A stretch of DNA of 19,849 bases from Bacteroidota bacterium (GTDB lineage Bacteria > Bacteroidota > Bacteroidia > Sphingobacteriales > Sphingobacteriaceae), in the NCBI GenBank assembly GCA_013286985.1, contig JABDEQ010000052.1, forward strand, positions 1 to 19,849. Direction: 5' to 3'. A program made the translations under genes and the position numbers. The notes beneath the pieces were generated by a model. That model was not told the DNA's origin. It saw nothing but the letters and a program-made list of their open reading frames with translations, and made no database searches. Shown in pieces: positions 7,894-15,925 of the stretch (the stretch's first letter is position 1; every line of letters starts with the position of its first letter).

Positions 7894-8313
7894 ATGGCTT
7901 TTTTTTCAAAAAAAGATAATGTTGCACTGGACATGCAAGCTATATCTACCCTTATTAGTGAAGGTTGTATTCTGGATGGTAACTTAAAAGCGCCTGCATT
8001 CGCCCGTATTGACGGCCAGGTTACCGGTGATGTAATGGTTGATGAAGGATTAATAATAGGAGAAAAAGGCTCAATATTAGGAAACGTCATCACCAAAGAG
8101 ATGGTTATTTACGGTACTATAAACGGCAATCTGAATGTAAATTCACTTGAAATTAAAGCTACAGGCAAAGTAAGCGGCGAAATAAGAACCCAAACGCTGG
8201 CAGTTGAAAACGGCGCTATTTATAACGGCAGTTTGTCCATGACTCAAAATAACAAACTGGCCGAATCTCACAAAATAAGCAAAGCCTCCGCTCAAAAGGT
8301 TATTGAAGTTTAA
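7894..8313 (+). CDS. Bactofilin (polymer-forming cytoskeletal protein)
   Basis: A 139-residue bactofilin (formerly DUF583). Residues about 18-117 are a run of short beta-strands with the regular Gly/hydrophobic spacing of a right-handed beta-helix (DGQVTGDV, EKGSILGNV, YGTINGNL, ATGKVSGEI). The N-terminal MAFFSKKD resembles the short membrane-associating tail of bactofilins, and the C-terminal 22 residues are polar and probably disordered. Bactofilins polymerise without nucleotide into filaments at the inner membrane and recruit wall enzymes. The 12-bp gap to the M23 gene implies co-transcription and a functional partnership in cell shape. Length is usual for the family. Confidence 0.93.
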   Translation: MAFFSKKDNVALDMQAISTLISEGCILDGNLKAPAFARIDGQVTGDVMVDEGLIIGEKGSILGNVITKEMVIYGTINGNLNVNSLEIKATGKVSGEIRTQTLAVENGAIYNGSLSMTQNNKLAESHKISKASAQKVIEV

Positions 8314-8355
8314 GTTCACCTTAAATTGCAGAAGAACGCATATATGTAATATTAT

Positions 8356-8402
8356 GAGAATTTGATGGTTACATTTAACATCTGTTTGTAAATCCGATTC
8401 TC
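8356..8402. repeat. Imperfect hairpin between bactofilin and ahcY
   Basis: GAGAAT (8356-8361) pairs with ATTCTC (8397-8402), and inside it TTACA (8369-8373) pairs with TGTAA (8387-8391), with internal loops. It lies 43 bp after the bactofilin stop but upstream of the ahcY promoter box, so it is unlikely to be an ahcY riboswitch. There is no T-run; it may be a weak transcript end. Confidence 0.25.
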
Positions 8403-8428
8403 TTTAGACCTCGTAATTGCACCAGTAA

Positions 8429-8460
8429 TTTCGAATTGATATTATTATACGTTAAATTTG
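8429..8460 (+). promoter_or_regulatory. ahcY promoter (TTTC -33, TAAATTTG -7)
   Basis: TAAATTTG at 8453-8460 matches TAnnTTTG exactly, and TTTC at 8429-8432 sits 20 bp upstream in place of the TTTG -33 box. The predicted start lies near 8466, giving a leader of about 14 nt to the ATG at 8480. This supports independent transcription of ahcY from the M23-bactofilin pair. Confidence 0.5.
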
Positions 8461-8479
8461 CTAAAAAATAATAGAAACT

Positions 8480-9796
8480 ATGTCATCAGTAGAGACCTCT
8501 TACGTTAAATTCAAAGTGAAAGATTTTTCACTGGCTCAATGGGGCCGCAAGGAAATAGAATTGGCTGAAGCCGAAATGCCGGGCTTGATGGCCCTGCGTA
8601 AAGAATACGGCCCTTCAAAAATATTGAAAGGCGCCCGTATTGCAGGCTGTTTGCACATGACTATTCAAACTGCTGTTTTAATTGAAACATTGATTGAACT
8701 GGGTGCCGAAGTTACCTGGTCATCATGTAACATCTTTTCAACGCAGGATCATGCCGCTGCTGCTATAGCTGCTGCCGGAACTTCTGTTTATGCCTGGAAA
8801 GGTATGAATGCTGAAGAATTTGACTGGTGCATTGAGCAAACTTTGTTCTTTGGTGAAGATCGCAAACCATTAAACATGATTTTGGATGATGGTGGTGATT
8901 TAACCAACATGGTATTGGATAAATACCCTGAGCTAATTGAGGGCATCAAAGGTTTATCAGAAGAAACCACCACCGGTGTACACCGTTTATATGAGCGTAT
9001 GAAAGCGGGTACATTACCAATGCCTGCTATCAACGTTAATGACTCTGTAACCAAATCAAAATTTGATAATAAATACGGCTGCCGCGAATCATTGGTTGAT
9101 GCTATACGCCGTGCTACCGACGTAATGATGGCTGGCAAAGTGGCCGTTGTTTGCGGTTATGGCGATGTAGGTAAAGGTTCTGCCGATTCATTGCGCAACT
9201 CAGGTGTACGCGTCATTGTTACTGAAATTGACCCTATCTGTGCTTTACAGGCAGCTATGGAAGGCTTTGAAGTTAAAAAATTAGGCACGGCTATTACTGA
9301 GGCTGATATTGTTGTAACTGCTACCGGTAACAAAAATATTGTTAGGGAAGAGCATTTCCGCGCACTAAAAGATAAAGCTATCGTTTGTAACATTGGTCAC
9401 TTTGATAATGAAATTGACATGGCCTGGTTAAACGGTGCTTATGGCAATACCAAAATTGAAATTAAACCACAGGTTGATAAATATACCATCAACGGTAAAG
9501 ATGTTATCGTATTGGCCGAAGGCCGTTTAGTAAACTTAGGCTGCGCAACCGGTCACCCAAGTTTTGTGATGAGTAACTCATTCACCAACCAAACACTGGC
9601 GCAAATTGAACTTTGGACAAACCGCGAAAAATACGAAAACCAGGTTTATACGCTACCAAAACACCTTGACGAAAAAGTTGCCCGTTTACACCTTGCTAAA
9701 ATTGGTGTTGAATTGGAAGTTTTAGACCAGGAGCAAGCTGATTATATCGGTGTAACCGTTGAAGGTCCGTTTAAACCGGAATACTACCGTTACTAA
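8480..9796 (+). CDS. ahcY: S-adenosylhomocysteine hydrolase
   Basis: NAD-dependent adenosylhomocysteinase (EC 3.3.1.1), 438 residues, converting S-adenosylhomocysteine to adenosine and homocysteine reversibly and so removing the product inhibitor of methyltransferases. Residues matching the human active site are present: H59 (LHMT), D137 (DDGGD), E162 (SEETTTG), K192 and D196 (VTKSKFDN). The Rossmann NAD-binding motif [10 protein letters not shown] is at 226-235. The C-terminus ends in FKPEYYRY, the conserved tail whose Lys and Tyr reach into the neighbouring subunit's NAD site. The protein lacks the insertion of about 40 residues found in the longer bacterial and plant forms. It is cytoplasmic and a tetramer in the family. 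It is probably a single-gene unit with its own promoter and terminator. Identification is essentially certain. Confidence 0.98.
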   Translation: MSSVETSYVKFKVKDFSLAQWGRKEIELAEAEMPGLMALRKEYGPSKILKGARIAGCLHMTIQTAVLIETLIELGAEVTWSSCNIFSTQDHAAAAIAAAGTSVYAWKGMNAEEFDWCIEQTLFFGEDRKPLNMILDDGGDLTNMVLDKYPELIEGIKGLSEETTTGVHRLYERMKAGTLPMPAINVNDSVTKSKFDNKYGCRESLVDAIRRATDVMMAGKVAVVCGYGDVGKGSADSLRNSGVRVIVTEIDPICALQAAMEGFEVKKLGTAITEADIVVTATGNKNIVREEHFRALKDKAIVCNIGHFDNEIDMAWLNGAYGNTKIEIKPQVDKYTINGKDVIVLAEGRLVNLGCATGHPSFVMSNSFTNQTLAQIELWTNREKYENQVYTLPKHLDEKVARLHLAKIGVELEVLDQEQADYIGVTVEGPFKPEYYRY

Positions 9797-9842
9797 TTAA
9801 AGGTTAAAGGCGAAAGCCGGACGCTTTTATAATTGAATATAC

Positions 9843-9873
9843 AAAAGGCATGATTTAAGGATCATGCCTTTTT
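9843..9873. terminator. Terminator between ahcY and the histidine kinase gene
   Basis: AAAAGGCATGAT (9843-9854) and ATCATGCCTTTT (9861-9872) form a 12-bp stem with a 6-nt loop and a T-run on the plus strand. The leading A-run gives a T-run on the minus strand too, so it can serve both convergent genes. Confidence 0.9.
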
Positions 9874-9904
9874 GGTTTTAAGAAACTACATGATAATCAA
9901 CCAA

Positions 9905-12637
9905 CTAAAACGTAATAGTAAAAGTTGCGCCCACATTGGGCTCACTATCTACCTTTATATTACCGCCAAAAGTTTCAATTTGTGTTTTTGTCATAAAAAG
10001 CCCCACGCCTTTACTGTCGTACCCGTTGTGAAACACGCTGTTTAATTTAAAAATCTCTTCACCATGCTTTTTAAGATCAATCCCCAACCCGTTATCCTTA
10101 AAGGTTAATAACAGTTTACCGTCTACAAATTCAGAGCTTATGGTAATTACCGGCGGCACCAATGGCTTGCTGTACTTTAATGCATTGCTCACCATGTTAT
10201 AAAATATACTTTCCAGGTACATTTTAGGGAACGGCATGCCCGGAATATTAAAATTGGTGTTAATACGCGCTTCCTTTTTAATTATCTGCCCTTTTAACAT
10301 CGTCTCCACATTTTTAACAATATCTGCAAAAATGCAGGCATCATAAGTCATGTTCTTGTTATTACGTATTTCCAGCACTTTCATTAACTCATTAAGAGTA
10401 TCAATAAGCGTAGTGCTTGATAACTTTAACATTTTCAGGTATTCTGCCTTTTCAACCGAGGAATCCGTTTCCGCGTACATCTCCAGTATCATTTGTATGC
10501 TGCCTGCCGGTCCGCGGAGGTTGTGGGCTACAATGCGATTAAAATCTTCAAACTGACTTATCCGGTTTTCCAAATCAATGGCATGTTTGTATTCATCAAT
10601 ATCAATGAATGAGCCAAACCACTTAATAATATTCCCTTCAGCGTCTTTCATCGGCGAGGCTTTCCCCAGGTGCCACCTATACGTTCCGTCCGATGCTCTT
10701 TTAAACCTTACCTCTTCTTCGTAAGGCTTTCCATCGGTAAACTCCGCTCGCCATGGCTTAAAATCCTTGTTCAGGTCGTCAGGATGCAAAGCCGGTGTCC
10801 AGCCGTTCTCCATCGTATCTTCCAGGGTCATGCCGCTGTAATCAAACCAATACTGGTTATAATAATCAAAACTGCCGTCGGCTTTGGATATCCATACTAT
10901 CTGAGGAATAGCATCTGCCAAAAATTTAAATTCCTGTATCTTTTCAATGGTTTTGTCCTGCTCCTTAATCAAATCAATATACTTGTTAAGCGCTTTATTA
11001 AGCCTGCCCTGTGCCTCAATGGCTCCTTTCAGGGCCATTTCATTGTATTTATAAACATCAATATCCTGAAAAGCACCGAATAACTTAACACACTTTCCAC
11101 CCTCAAATTCGGCGCTCCCCAGCGCTCTTACCCAAATTTCCTCACCCTTTGTATTAACTATCTGCAATTCCTCGTTCCAGGGTTTACCATCAATCAGTGC
11201 ACGGTTAATTACCTCGGCTATCCTGTCGCGATTTTTACCTTCTTTATAAAAATTAATACCTGCTTCCAGGGTAGGTTCATAATCCGGCAGTACCCCATGA
11301 ATTTCTTTTGTTACCGATGTCCAAAAAATAGTTTGATTTGAAATATTATACTCCCAGCCCCCCACACGCGCTACCTGATTGGTTTGCTCAAGCATCTGGC
11401 TGGTGCTTTTAAGTTTTTCTTCCAGTTGGTGCCGTTCTGTAATATCGGTGGCAGCACCAATTACGTAGGGCCAGCTGCCGGCAACGTTGAGTAAGGTATT
11501 ATTATACATCCATATGTGTACATTACCATCCTTATGGCGGGTTACCATTTGCCCTTTTGCCTTTCCGGTTTGCTTAATATCAATGAGATATTTTTTTAAA
11601 AGATGGTGCCGCTCGGCAGGGATAATATCAAATAAGCTTCGTTTAAGAATTTCTGCCTCGTTATAACCCAAAATAGCTGCACCTGCCGGGTTTACAGACA
11701 AAAAGTTCCCGTCCATATCATGAGTGCACATTAACCCTTGCGAATTTTCAAAATAGGCCCTCAACTTTCCTTCGCTTATCGCCAGTTGCTGTTCCTTTAA
11801 TATAATCTCGGTTACATCGCGGCCTATGCCAAATATATTTCCGGTTTCTACTTCAGCGGTCGATGTCCACTCAATGGTTCTATATTCGCCGGTCACCGTT
11901 TTAAAACGCTGCAAAAAATTAATGGTATTGCCGCCATCTGCCAGCTTTTTTAACTCTTCTGCCGTATTTTCAATATCATCGGGATGATAAAATTCAAAAG
12001 ACGATGTAGTTAACAGATGCTCCTCGCTCCATCCGAATATCCGTTCAAAGGCAGGGTTTATTTTTTTAAAATAACCATCAATCCCTCCTATAAAAACCAG
12101 ATCGTTTGATTGTTCAAACAGTTTTTCATAATTCTGCAGCTCAACTTTTATTCCGCGTTCTTTAATAAGCGTACTTACTTCCTGCGCCAGCAATTGCAAT
12201 GCCCGTTTTTGCTGCGCGTTTAGTTTACGGGGTTCGCGGTCAATCACGCACAACGACCCAAGTGCGTAGCCGCGCTCGTCAATTAAGGGATATCCTGCGT
12301 AAAATCTGATATTAGGCTCCCCTGTTACCAGCTCATTGTCTTTAAACCGTTCATCTTTAATGGCATCCTCTACCTCAAAAAGAACGGCACCCGTTATGGT
12401 ATAGCTGCAAAAGGAGAATTCTCTCGGCGTTTCTTTTGTATCAAGGCCTATGGCCGATTTAAACCACTGCCTATCCTCGTCAACAAGTGAAATTAATGAA
12501 ATAGGTACATCACAGATGATAGAGGCCAATTCAGTGACCCGGTCAAACTCGTACTCCTTTAATGAGTCTAAAATTTGATGGTCATGAAGGGCCTTTAATC
12601 GGCGTTTTTCATTTTTGGGAACCGGAATTACAGTCAC
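9905..12637 (-). CDS. Soluble multi-sensor histidine kinase, GAF-PAS(x4)-HisKA-HATPase
   Basis: A 910-residue kinase without TM segments or signal peptide, so cytoplasmic. An N-terminal GAF domain spans about 20-165 (beginning with the typical PxNExxRLKAL lead-in). Four PAS units follow at about 168-283, 285-408, 412-533 and 567-692, the last two of PAS_3 type with PAC-like ends. The dimerisation/phosphoacceptor helix has H705 in FNRIVAHNLRGP. The ATP domain has N818 (N-box, SNALKYSK), DNGLGI at 848-853 and GVGLF at 877-881, so all catalytic elements are present. No receiver domain and no adjacent response regulator are found, so it is an orphan kinase. The start codon is GTG at 12637: an in-frame TAA lies only three codons upstream (12646-12644), and no ATG lies near the start of the GAF domain. 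The signal sensed is unknown. Confidence 0.93.
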   Translation of the reverse strand: MTVIPVPKNEKRRLKALHDHQILDSLKEYEFDRVTELASIICDVPISLISLVDEDRQWFKSAIGLDTKETPREFSFCSYTITGAVLFEVEDAIKDERFKDNELVTGEPNIRFYAGYPLIDERGYALGSLCVIDREPRKLNAQQKRALQLLAQEVSTLIKERGIKVELQNYEKLFEQSNDLVFIGGIDGYFKKINPAFERIFGWSEEHLLTTSSFEFYHPDDIENTAEELKKLADGGNTINFLQRFKTVTGEYRTIEWTSTAEVETGNIFGIGRDVTEIILKEQQLAISEGKLRAYFENSQGLMCTHDMDGNFLSVNPAGAAILGYNEAEILKRSLFDIIPAERHHLLKKYLIDIKQTGKAKGQMVTRHKDGNVHIWMYNNTLLNVAGSWPYVIGAATDITERHQLEEKLKSTSQMLEQTNQVARVGGWEYNISNQTIFWTSVTKEIHGVLPDYEPTLEAGINFYKEGKNRDRIAEVINRALIDGKPWNEELQIVNTKGEEIWVRALGSAEFEGGKCVKLFGAFQDIDVYKYNEMALKGAIEAQGRLNKALNKYIDLIKEQDKTIEKIQEFKFLADAIPQIVWISKADGSFDYYNQYWFDYSGMTLEDTMENGWTPALHPDDLNKDFKPWRAEFTDGKPYEEEVRFKRASDGTYRWHLGKASPMKDAEGNIIKWFGSFIDIDEYKHAIDLENRISQFEDFNRIVAHNLRGPAGSIQMILEMYAETDSSVEKAEYLKMLKLSSTTLIDTLNELMKVLEIRNNKNMTYDACIFADIVKNVETMLKGQIIKKEARINTNFNIPGMPFPKMYLESIFYNMVSNALKYSKPLVPPVITISSEFVDGKLLLTFKDNGLGIDLKKHGEEIFKLNSVFHNGYDSKGVGLFMTKTQIETFGGNIKVDSEPNVGATFTITF

Positions 12638-12860
12638 TGTAGTTTAATATTGCTTGATTTAATAACTTAATAAATAACTCTTTGCGTAAAAGCTATTCGG
12701 ACCAAAACAAGTTTAATTAATTAGAAAAGACAGGCGATTGAATAAAGTTAACAAAGTATTTAATTTAATACAATGTGAACGCTCTTTTTTGGGTTTAAAT
12801 TGATTTAAATAAGTAAAGATGTGCGGTTATTTTATATCTTTCGGCTGAATTTAAATTACG

Positions 12861-13490
12861 ATGGACAAGGGTTATTATATTGAAGAAAACGGTGAGCAAA
12901 AAGGGCCGTTTACATTTGAGGAGCTTATAGGCACCCACATTGATCTTCATACCCCGGTGCTATCGCCGCAAAGCGAAGCCTGGCAGGATGCCTGTGATTT
13001 ACCCGAATTGTTTACATATTTTGAAGCAAGGGGTTTTGTATTTCCAACAGAAGACAATCTTGCATCTTTTTGGTGGCGCTTGCTGGCTTATATAATTGAT
13101 TATTTTATCCTGTCGTTTTTATCGGGCTTAGCATTTTCGTTTTTAGCCACCTATGGCATAAAGTTTAACCTGCAATCGTATAACGATTTGCTCAAACTTT
13201 CGCTAACCCAGGTTTTAACTATTGAACTCATTGTATCTGGTATTTTAGTAATATACAACTCCGTTTGCGAAGCATCACCCATGAAAGGTAGCCTGGGGAA
13301 AAAAGTATGCGGACTAATAGTTGTTGATGCTGATGGTGCCGGACTAACCTACCTGAATGCCCTTGGCCGCAGTGCAGGCAAGGTAGTATCCATCTCCGTA
13401 TTTTACCTTGGGTTTTTAAGTATCTTCTTTACAGAACATCGCCAGGCTTTGCATGATTATCTGGCAAAAACTTACGTGGTAAAATTATAA
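12861..13490 (+). CDS. GYF_2-RDD family membrane protein, copy A
   Basis: A 209-residue protein with an N-terminal GYF_2 (DUF4339) domain at about 4-54 (YYIEENGEQKGPFTFEELIG, ending in the DLPEL segment) and a C-terminal RDD domain at about 66-205. The RDD part has three TM helices near 74-97, 115-134 and 172-191, the signature R73..D80 in RLLAYIIDYF, GSLGKKVCG at 143-151, and HDYLAKTYV at the end. RDD proteins are poorly characterised; some have been linked to Na+/H+ transport, but a transport role here is not shown. GYF_2 is likely a cytoplasmic protein- or peptide-binding domain. The gene faces a paralogue at 13547-14170. A TATCTTTC box at 12835-12842 resembles a -7 element but lacks a matching -33. 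Confidence 0.85.
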   Translation: MDKGYYIEENGEQKGPFTFEELIGTHIDLHTPVLSPQSEAWQDACDLPELFTYFEARGFVFPTEDNLASFWWRLLAYIIDYFILSFLSGLAFSFLATYGIKFNLQSYNDLLKLSLTQVLTIELIVSGILVIYNSVCEASPMKGSLGKKVCGLIVVDADGAGLTYLNALGRSAGKVVSISVFYLGFLSIFFTEHRQALHDYLAKTYVVKL

Positions 13491-13507
13491 TTGGAGCCTC
13501 ACCCCAA

Positions 13508-13527
13508 CCCTCTCCGGGGGGAGAGGG
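13508..13527. repeat. GC-rich hairpin between convergent paralogues
   Basis: CCCTCTCC (13508-13515) and GGAGAGGG (13520-13527) form a perfect 8-bp stem around GGGG, embedded in CTCACCCCAACCCTCTCC. It resembles the dispersed CCCTCTCC-type intergenic repeats found in many bacterial genomes, and stands out in this AT-rich intergenic context. It could also end transcription from either side, though it lacks a T-run. Confidence 0.65.
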
Positions 13528-13546
13528 AGCTTAAACATACAACATA

Positions 13547-14170
13547 TCAAATCAACCTGTCTTTCGTTACCAGTGTGCCGGCCAGCATATCGTGCATGCA
13601 CTGTTGCTGTTTATTAAAAAAGCTAAACAGGTAACCAATAAAAAAAGGCAGTACTGATACAATTTTTAACAAATTGCGCCCAACTGACCGTGCAAGGCTT
13701 ATACGCTCACCCTGCATATCGCAAACTTTTATCCTAAGTATTTGCTTGCCAAAAGTACCCTGCTTTGCGGAGCACTCCATTACCATGTGATATATAATTT
13801 TTGCAACGGGAATAATAGCCAGCAAGCTGAAAGCAATGGTAAGCCTGATAGCATTGTCACTAATAAACAAAGTGGCTATAAAGGCAGTAACGATTAGTAC
13901 GCCCGAAATAAAAAACCAATCTAAAGCCGAAGCCAGCAGGCGCTGATCAAAACCTGCAAAATATTGAGGTATAACAAAAGGCTGGGTAAAACCAAAAAGC
14001 GCACGTAGTTCGGGCATTTGCTGGGCCTCTTTATAATCGTCCATGCCATCGGTCCTTACAAAATCTCCCGGTTTAATTTTGCGGTTTTTTAGTTCCTGCA
14101 AACTAAAAGGCCCCTCGGGTTTGCCGTTTATTACCAGGATGTAGGTTTCCGAAAAATTGTCAGGTTCCAT
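13547..14170 (-). CDS. GYF_2-RDD family membrane protein, copy B
   Basis: A 207-residue paralogue of the gene at 12861-13490 with the same architecture: GYF_2 at about 9-60 (ILVINGKPEGPFSLQELKNR, then MPELRALF) and RDD at about 73-203. RDD features are QRLLASALDWFF at 76-87, GTFGKQILRIKV at 138-149 and HDMLAGTLV at 193-201; TM helices fall near 84-103, 109-126 and 168-186. Identity to copy A looks low outside the motifs, so the duplication is old. The start at 14170 lies just after a TAAGTTTG box (14186-14179), giving a very short leader. The two genes converge, 56 bp apart. Function is unknown; a role in the membrane or in envelope adaptation next to PspC/LiaF is only suggested by context. 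Confidence 0.85.
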   Translation of the reverse strand: MEPDNFSETYILVINGKPEGPFSLQELKNRKIKPGDFVRTDGMDDYKEAQQMPELRALFGFTQPFVIPQYFAGFDQRLLASALDWFFISGVLIVTAFIATLFISDNAIRLTIAFSLLAIIPVAKIIYHMVMECSAKQGTFGKQILRIKVCDMQGERISLARSVGRNLLKIVSVLPFFIGYLFSFFNKQQQCMHDMLAGTLVTKDRLI

Positions 14171-14178
14171 AAGCTGAT

Positions 14179-14186
14179 CAAACTTA
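14179..14186 (-). promoter_or_regulatory. -7 box for GYF_2-RDD copy B
   Basis: Reads TAAGTTTG on the minus strand, an exact TAnnTTTG match ending 8 bp before the ATG at 14170. The implied leader is only a few nucleotides. The region where a -33 box would lie overlaps the terminator stem of the preceding gene and shows no TTTG. Confidence 0.3.
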
Positions 14187-14190
14187 AATA

Positions 14191-14223
14191 AAAAGGCCGG
14201 AACATTAAATTTCCCGGCCTTTT
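14191..14223 (-). terminator. Terminator of the SDR-PspC-LiaF operon
   Basis: AAAAGGCCGG (14191-14200) and CCGGCCTTTT (14214-14223) form a 10-bp stem with a 13-nt loop. On the minus strand the stem ends in a T-run, directly downstream of the LiaF-like gene's stop at 14245. Confidence 0.88.
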
Positions 14224-14244
14224 AAACATTCAATTAAACTTCAA

Positions 14245-15240
14245 TTAATATCTGTTTACATGAAAGTCAGATAAGCCGCCGCTTATGTGAATATGTATTT
14301 TGTTTTTGGCCGATGCAAAACCAGGGGTTTCATAATCATTATCATTGGTTTTGTTAAACCCGTCAAAATGATTGTTTGAAAGACCTGAATCTGTTTCAAT
14401 GCTGCATGCCGCATTTTTCGGGATGTTGATATTTACGCCCGAAACACCTGTTGATATTTCAACGTCTGTTGCGGCCAAAGGCTGACCCAATTTTACATCG
14501 AATGATGCTGCACCGCCATTCAATTTAAGGTTTCGGATCTTGAATTTTGACAGATCAAAATCAAGTTTGGTTGCCCCGGTTTCAACATGCACATCCCATA
14601 TCGGATTTTGATTTAAGCGAAAATCAGCGTTGTTTTTATCCGAGTCAAAATTGATCCCGTTATGATTTTTCATTTTAAAGCTCACTACATAAACAGAATC
14701 ATCCATACTGTGTGAAAAATTGTATTTGCCATTTTTGTTGTAAGCATTAGCGCTAAACAACTGGTTAGTGGTATCTGATAAATTATAGGTAGTACCGCCC
14801 CCACTCACTTCCAGGCGGGCGTATTTAATACCCGGTTTGTAAGGCTCATTAAAAGCACCGCTGCTGCTTACTTTTGTACTGGTACTGTCGCTATCATCAT
14901 CGTCGTCGTCATCGTTGAAGCTAAAATCGTCGCCTTTGTCATCATCCTTGTCATTTCGGCTGTAATTATAGTGAAAGCCGGGCCAGAAGTTGTACCTGTC
15001 GCCAAAGTTGCCGAACAATACAAAACCAAGACCAAGCACCACTACCGAAACTTTAATAATAGTTGCCCAAATAGTTTTATTGTGTGCAAATACCAGGTTT
15101 ACGCCTGCTATTACCAAAAATATTGGCCATAGGTGAAATATATTATACCAGTGAAAATGCAGGTAACCGAAGTTATTAAGCAAAAATGCTGCCCCTATAA
15201 GTACCAGAACAAGGCCTGGGATTAATTTATCGTTTCTCAT
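14245..15240 (-). CDS. LiaF-like membrane protein with acidic linker
   Basis: A 331-residue membrane protein. Residues 7-24, 34-52 and 58-78 are hydrophobic TM segments of the LiaI/LiaF type (DUF5668), starting KLIPGLVLVLIGAAFLL. A very acidic linker follows at about 95-119, including seven consecutive Asp (110-116). The C-terminal part (about 135-331) is a beta-rich domain with repeated GGxxxF/V and SGG patterns (VSGGGTTY, NGGAASFDV, STGVSGVNI, ISGGLSDFHV), like the LiaF C-terminal or DUF4097 toastrack fold. In Firmicutes LiaF restrains the LiaSR envelope-stress system; in Bacteroidota such proteins are commonly encoded beside PspC and no precise job is known. The gene starts 41 bp after the PspC stop and is followed by a clear terminator, so it is the last gene of the unit. 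Confidence 0.85.
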   Translation of the reverse strand: MRNDKLIPGLVLVLIGAAFLLNNFGYLHFHWYNIFHLWPIFLVIAGVNLVFAHNKTIWATIIKVSVVVLGLGFVLFGNFGDRYNFWPGFHYNYSRNDKDDDKGDDFSFNDDDDDDDSDSTSTKVSSSGAFNEPYKPGIKYARLEVSGGGTTYNLSDTTNQLFSANAYNKNGKYNFSHSMDDSVYVVSFKMKNHNGINFDSDKNNADFRLNQNPIWDVHVETGATKLDFDLSKFKIRNLKLNGGAASFDVKLGQPLAATDVEISTGVSGVNINIPKNAACSIETDSGLSNNHFDGFNKTNDNDYETPGFASAKNKIHIHISGGLSDFHVNRY

Positions 15241-15281
15241 TTTTTTATTTTTTTAATGGCTTATGCCTGTTAATAAATATA

Positions 15282-15902
15282 TTAGGCTTGTGGCTCGTGA
15301 TGACCTTCAGATTCACCGGCAGCTGCATTTGCCGAAGCATCGGCCGCTGCGGCATCGGGTTTACCGGCATCGTTCCAATTGTCATGATGCCATGGTTGTT
15401 TCCTTTGTCCCGATACAATAAGTGATGCACCAACCAGTACCAGCACTACCGGCCATAATCTGCCGAAATCAAAATCAGGGATCAGGTCATACTCATCTAT
15501 CAAAACAGCTGCCCCAATTACAATTAACACTACTCCAACTATTATTCCCGCATGTGATTTTTGTTTTTGCGGATAATTTACCGGCGGCACATCGTTGAAA
15601 GAGGCATTGCCAAACGAATTGCTTTCAAACGGATTTCCCGGTTGGGTAAACTGACCGCCCGGCTGTTGCGGCGGAACGGTATAATCAACCGTTGGGTTAT
15701 TGTATTGATTGTACACGTAGCCTTTTTTTGGCAATACAATCCATAAAACAATGTAGGGGATTATGCCCACGCCCATTACAATTACGGTAAAGGCAAATAA
15801 CAGGCGGATAACAGTTACATCCGTATCAAAGTATTCTGCCAGGCCCGAACAAACACCACCTAACACCTTGTGGTATTCATCGCGATATAGTTTTTTGTTC
15901 AT
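15282..15902 (-). CDS. PspC domain protein with C-terminal LiaI/LiaF-type TM pair
   Basis: A 206-residue protein. The PspC domain fills residues 3-60: KKLYRDEYHKVLGGVCSGLAEYF leads into a TM helix at about 33-57 ending VLPKKGY. A proline/asparagine/glutamine-rich linker (about 65-115) joins it to two further TM helices near 118-136 and 148-165, with RLWPVVLVLVG typical of DUF5668. The C-terminal 35 residues are rich in Ala and His and probably cytoplasmic. PspC proteins sense or transmit inner-membrane stress; in Bacteroidota they lack the PspA/PspF partners. The gene lies 23 bp after the SDR stop and 41 bp before the LiaF-like gene, so all three look co-transcribed. Confidence 0.9.
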   Translation of the reverse strand: MNKKLYRDEYHKVLGGVCSGLAEYFDTDVTVIRLLFAFTVIVMGVGIIPYIVLWIVLPKKGYVYNQYNNPTVDYTVPPQQPGGQFTQPGNPFESNSFGNASFNDVPPVNYPQKQKSHAGIIVGVVLIVIGAAVLIDEYDLIPDFDFGRLWPVVLVLVGASLIVSGQRKQPWHHDNWNDAGKPDAAAADASANAAAGESEGHHEPQA

Positions 15903-15925
15903 TTTTTTGTTGTTTTAGTTTGATT

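Noticed and set aside
8314..8479. SAH or SAM riboswitch before ahcY
   Set aside because: The only structure seen is an imperfect hairpin upstream of the likely promoter, and no conserved riboswitch core was recognised.
10670..11083. Plus-strand open frame inside the kinase gene
   Set aside because: It is antisense to PAS-domain coding sequence and shows no family features.
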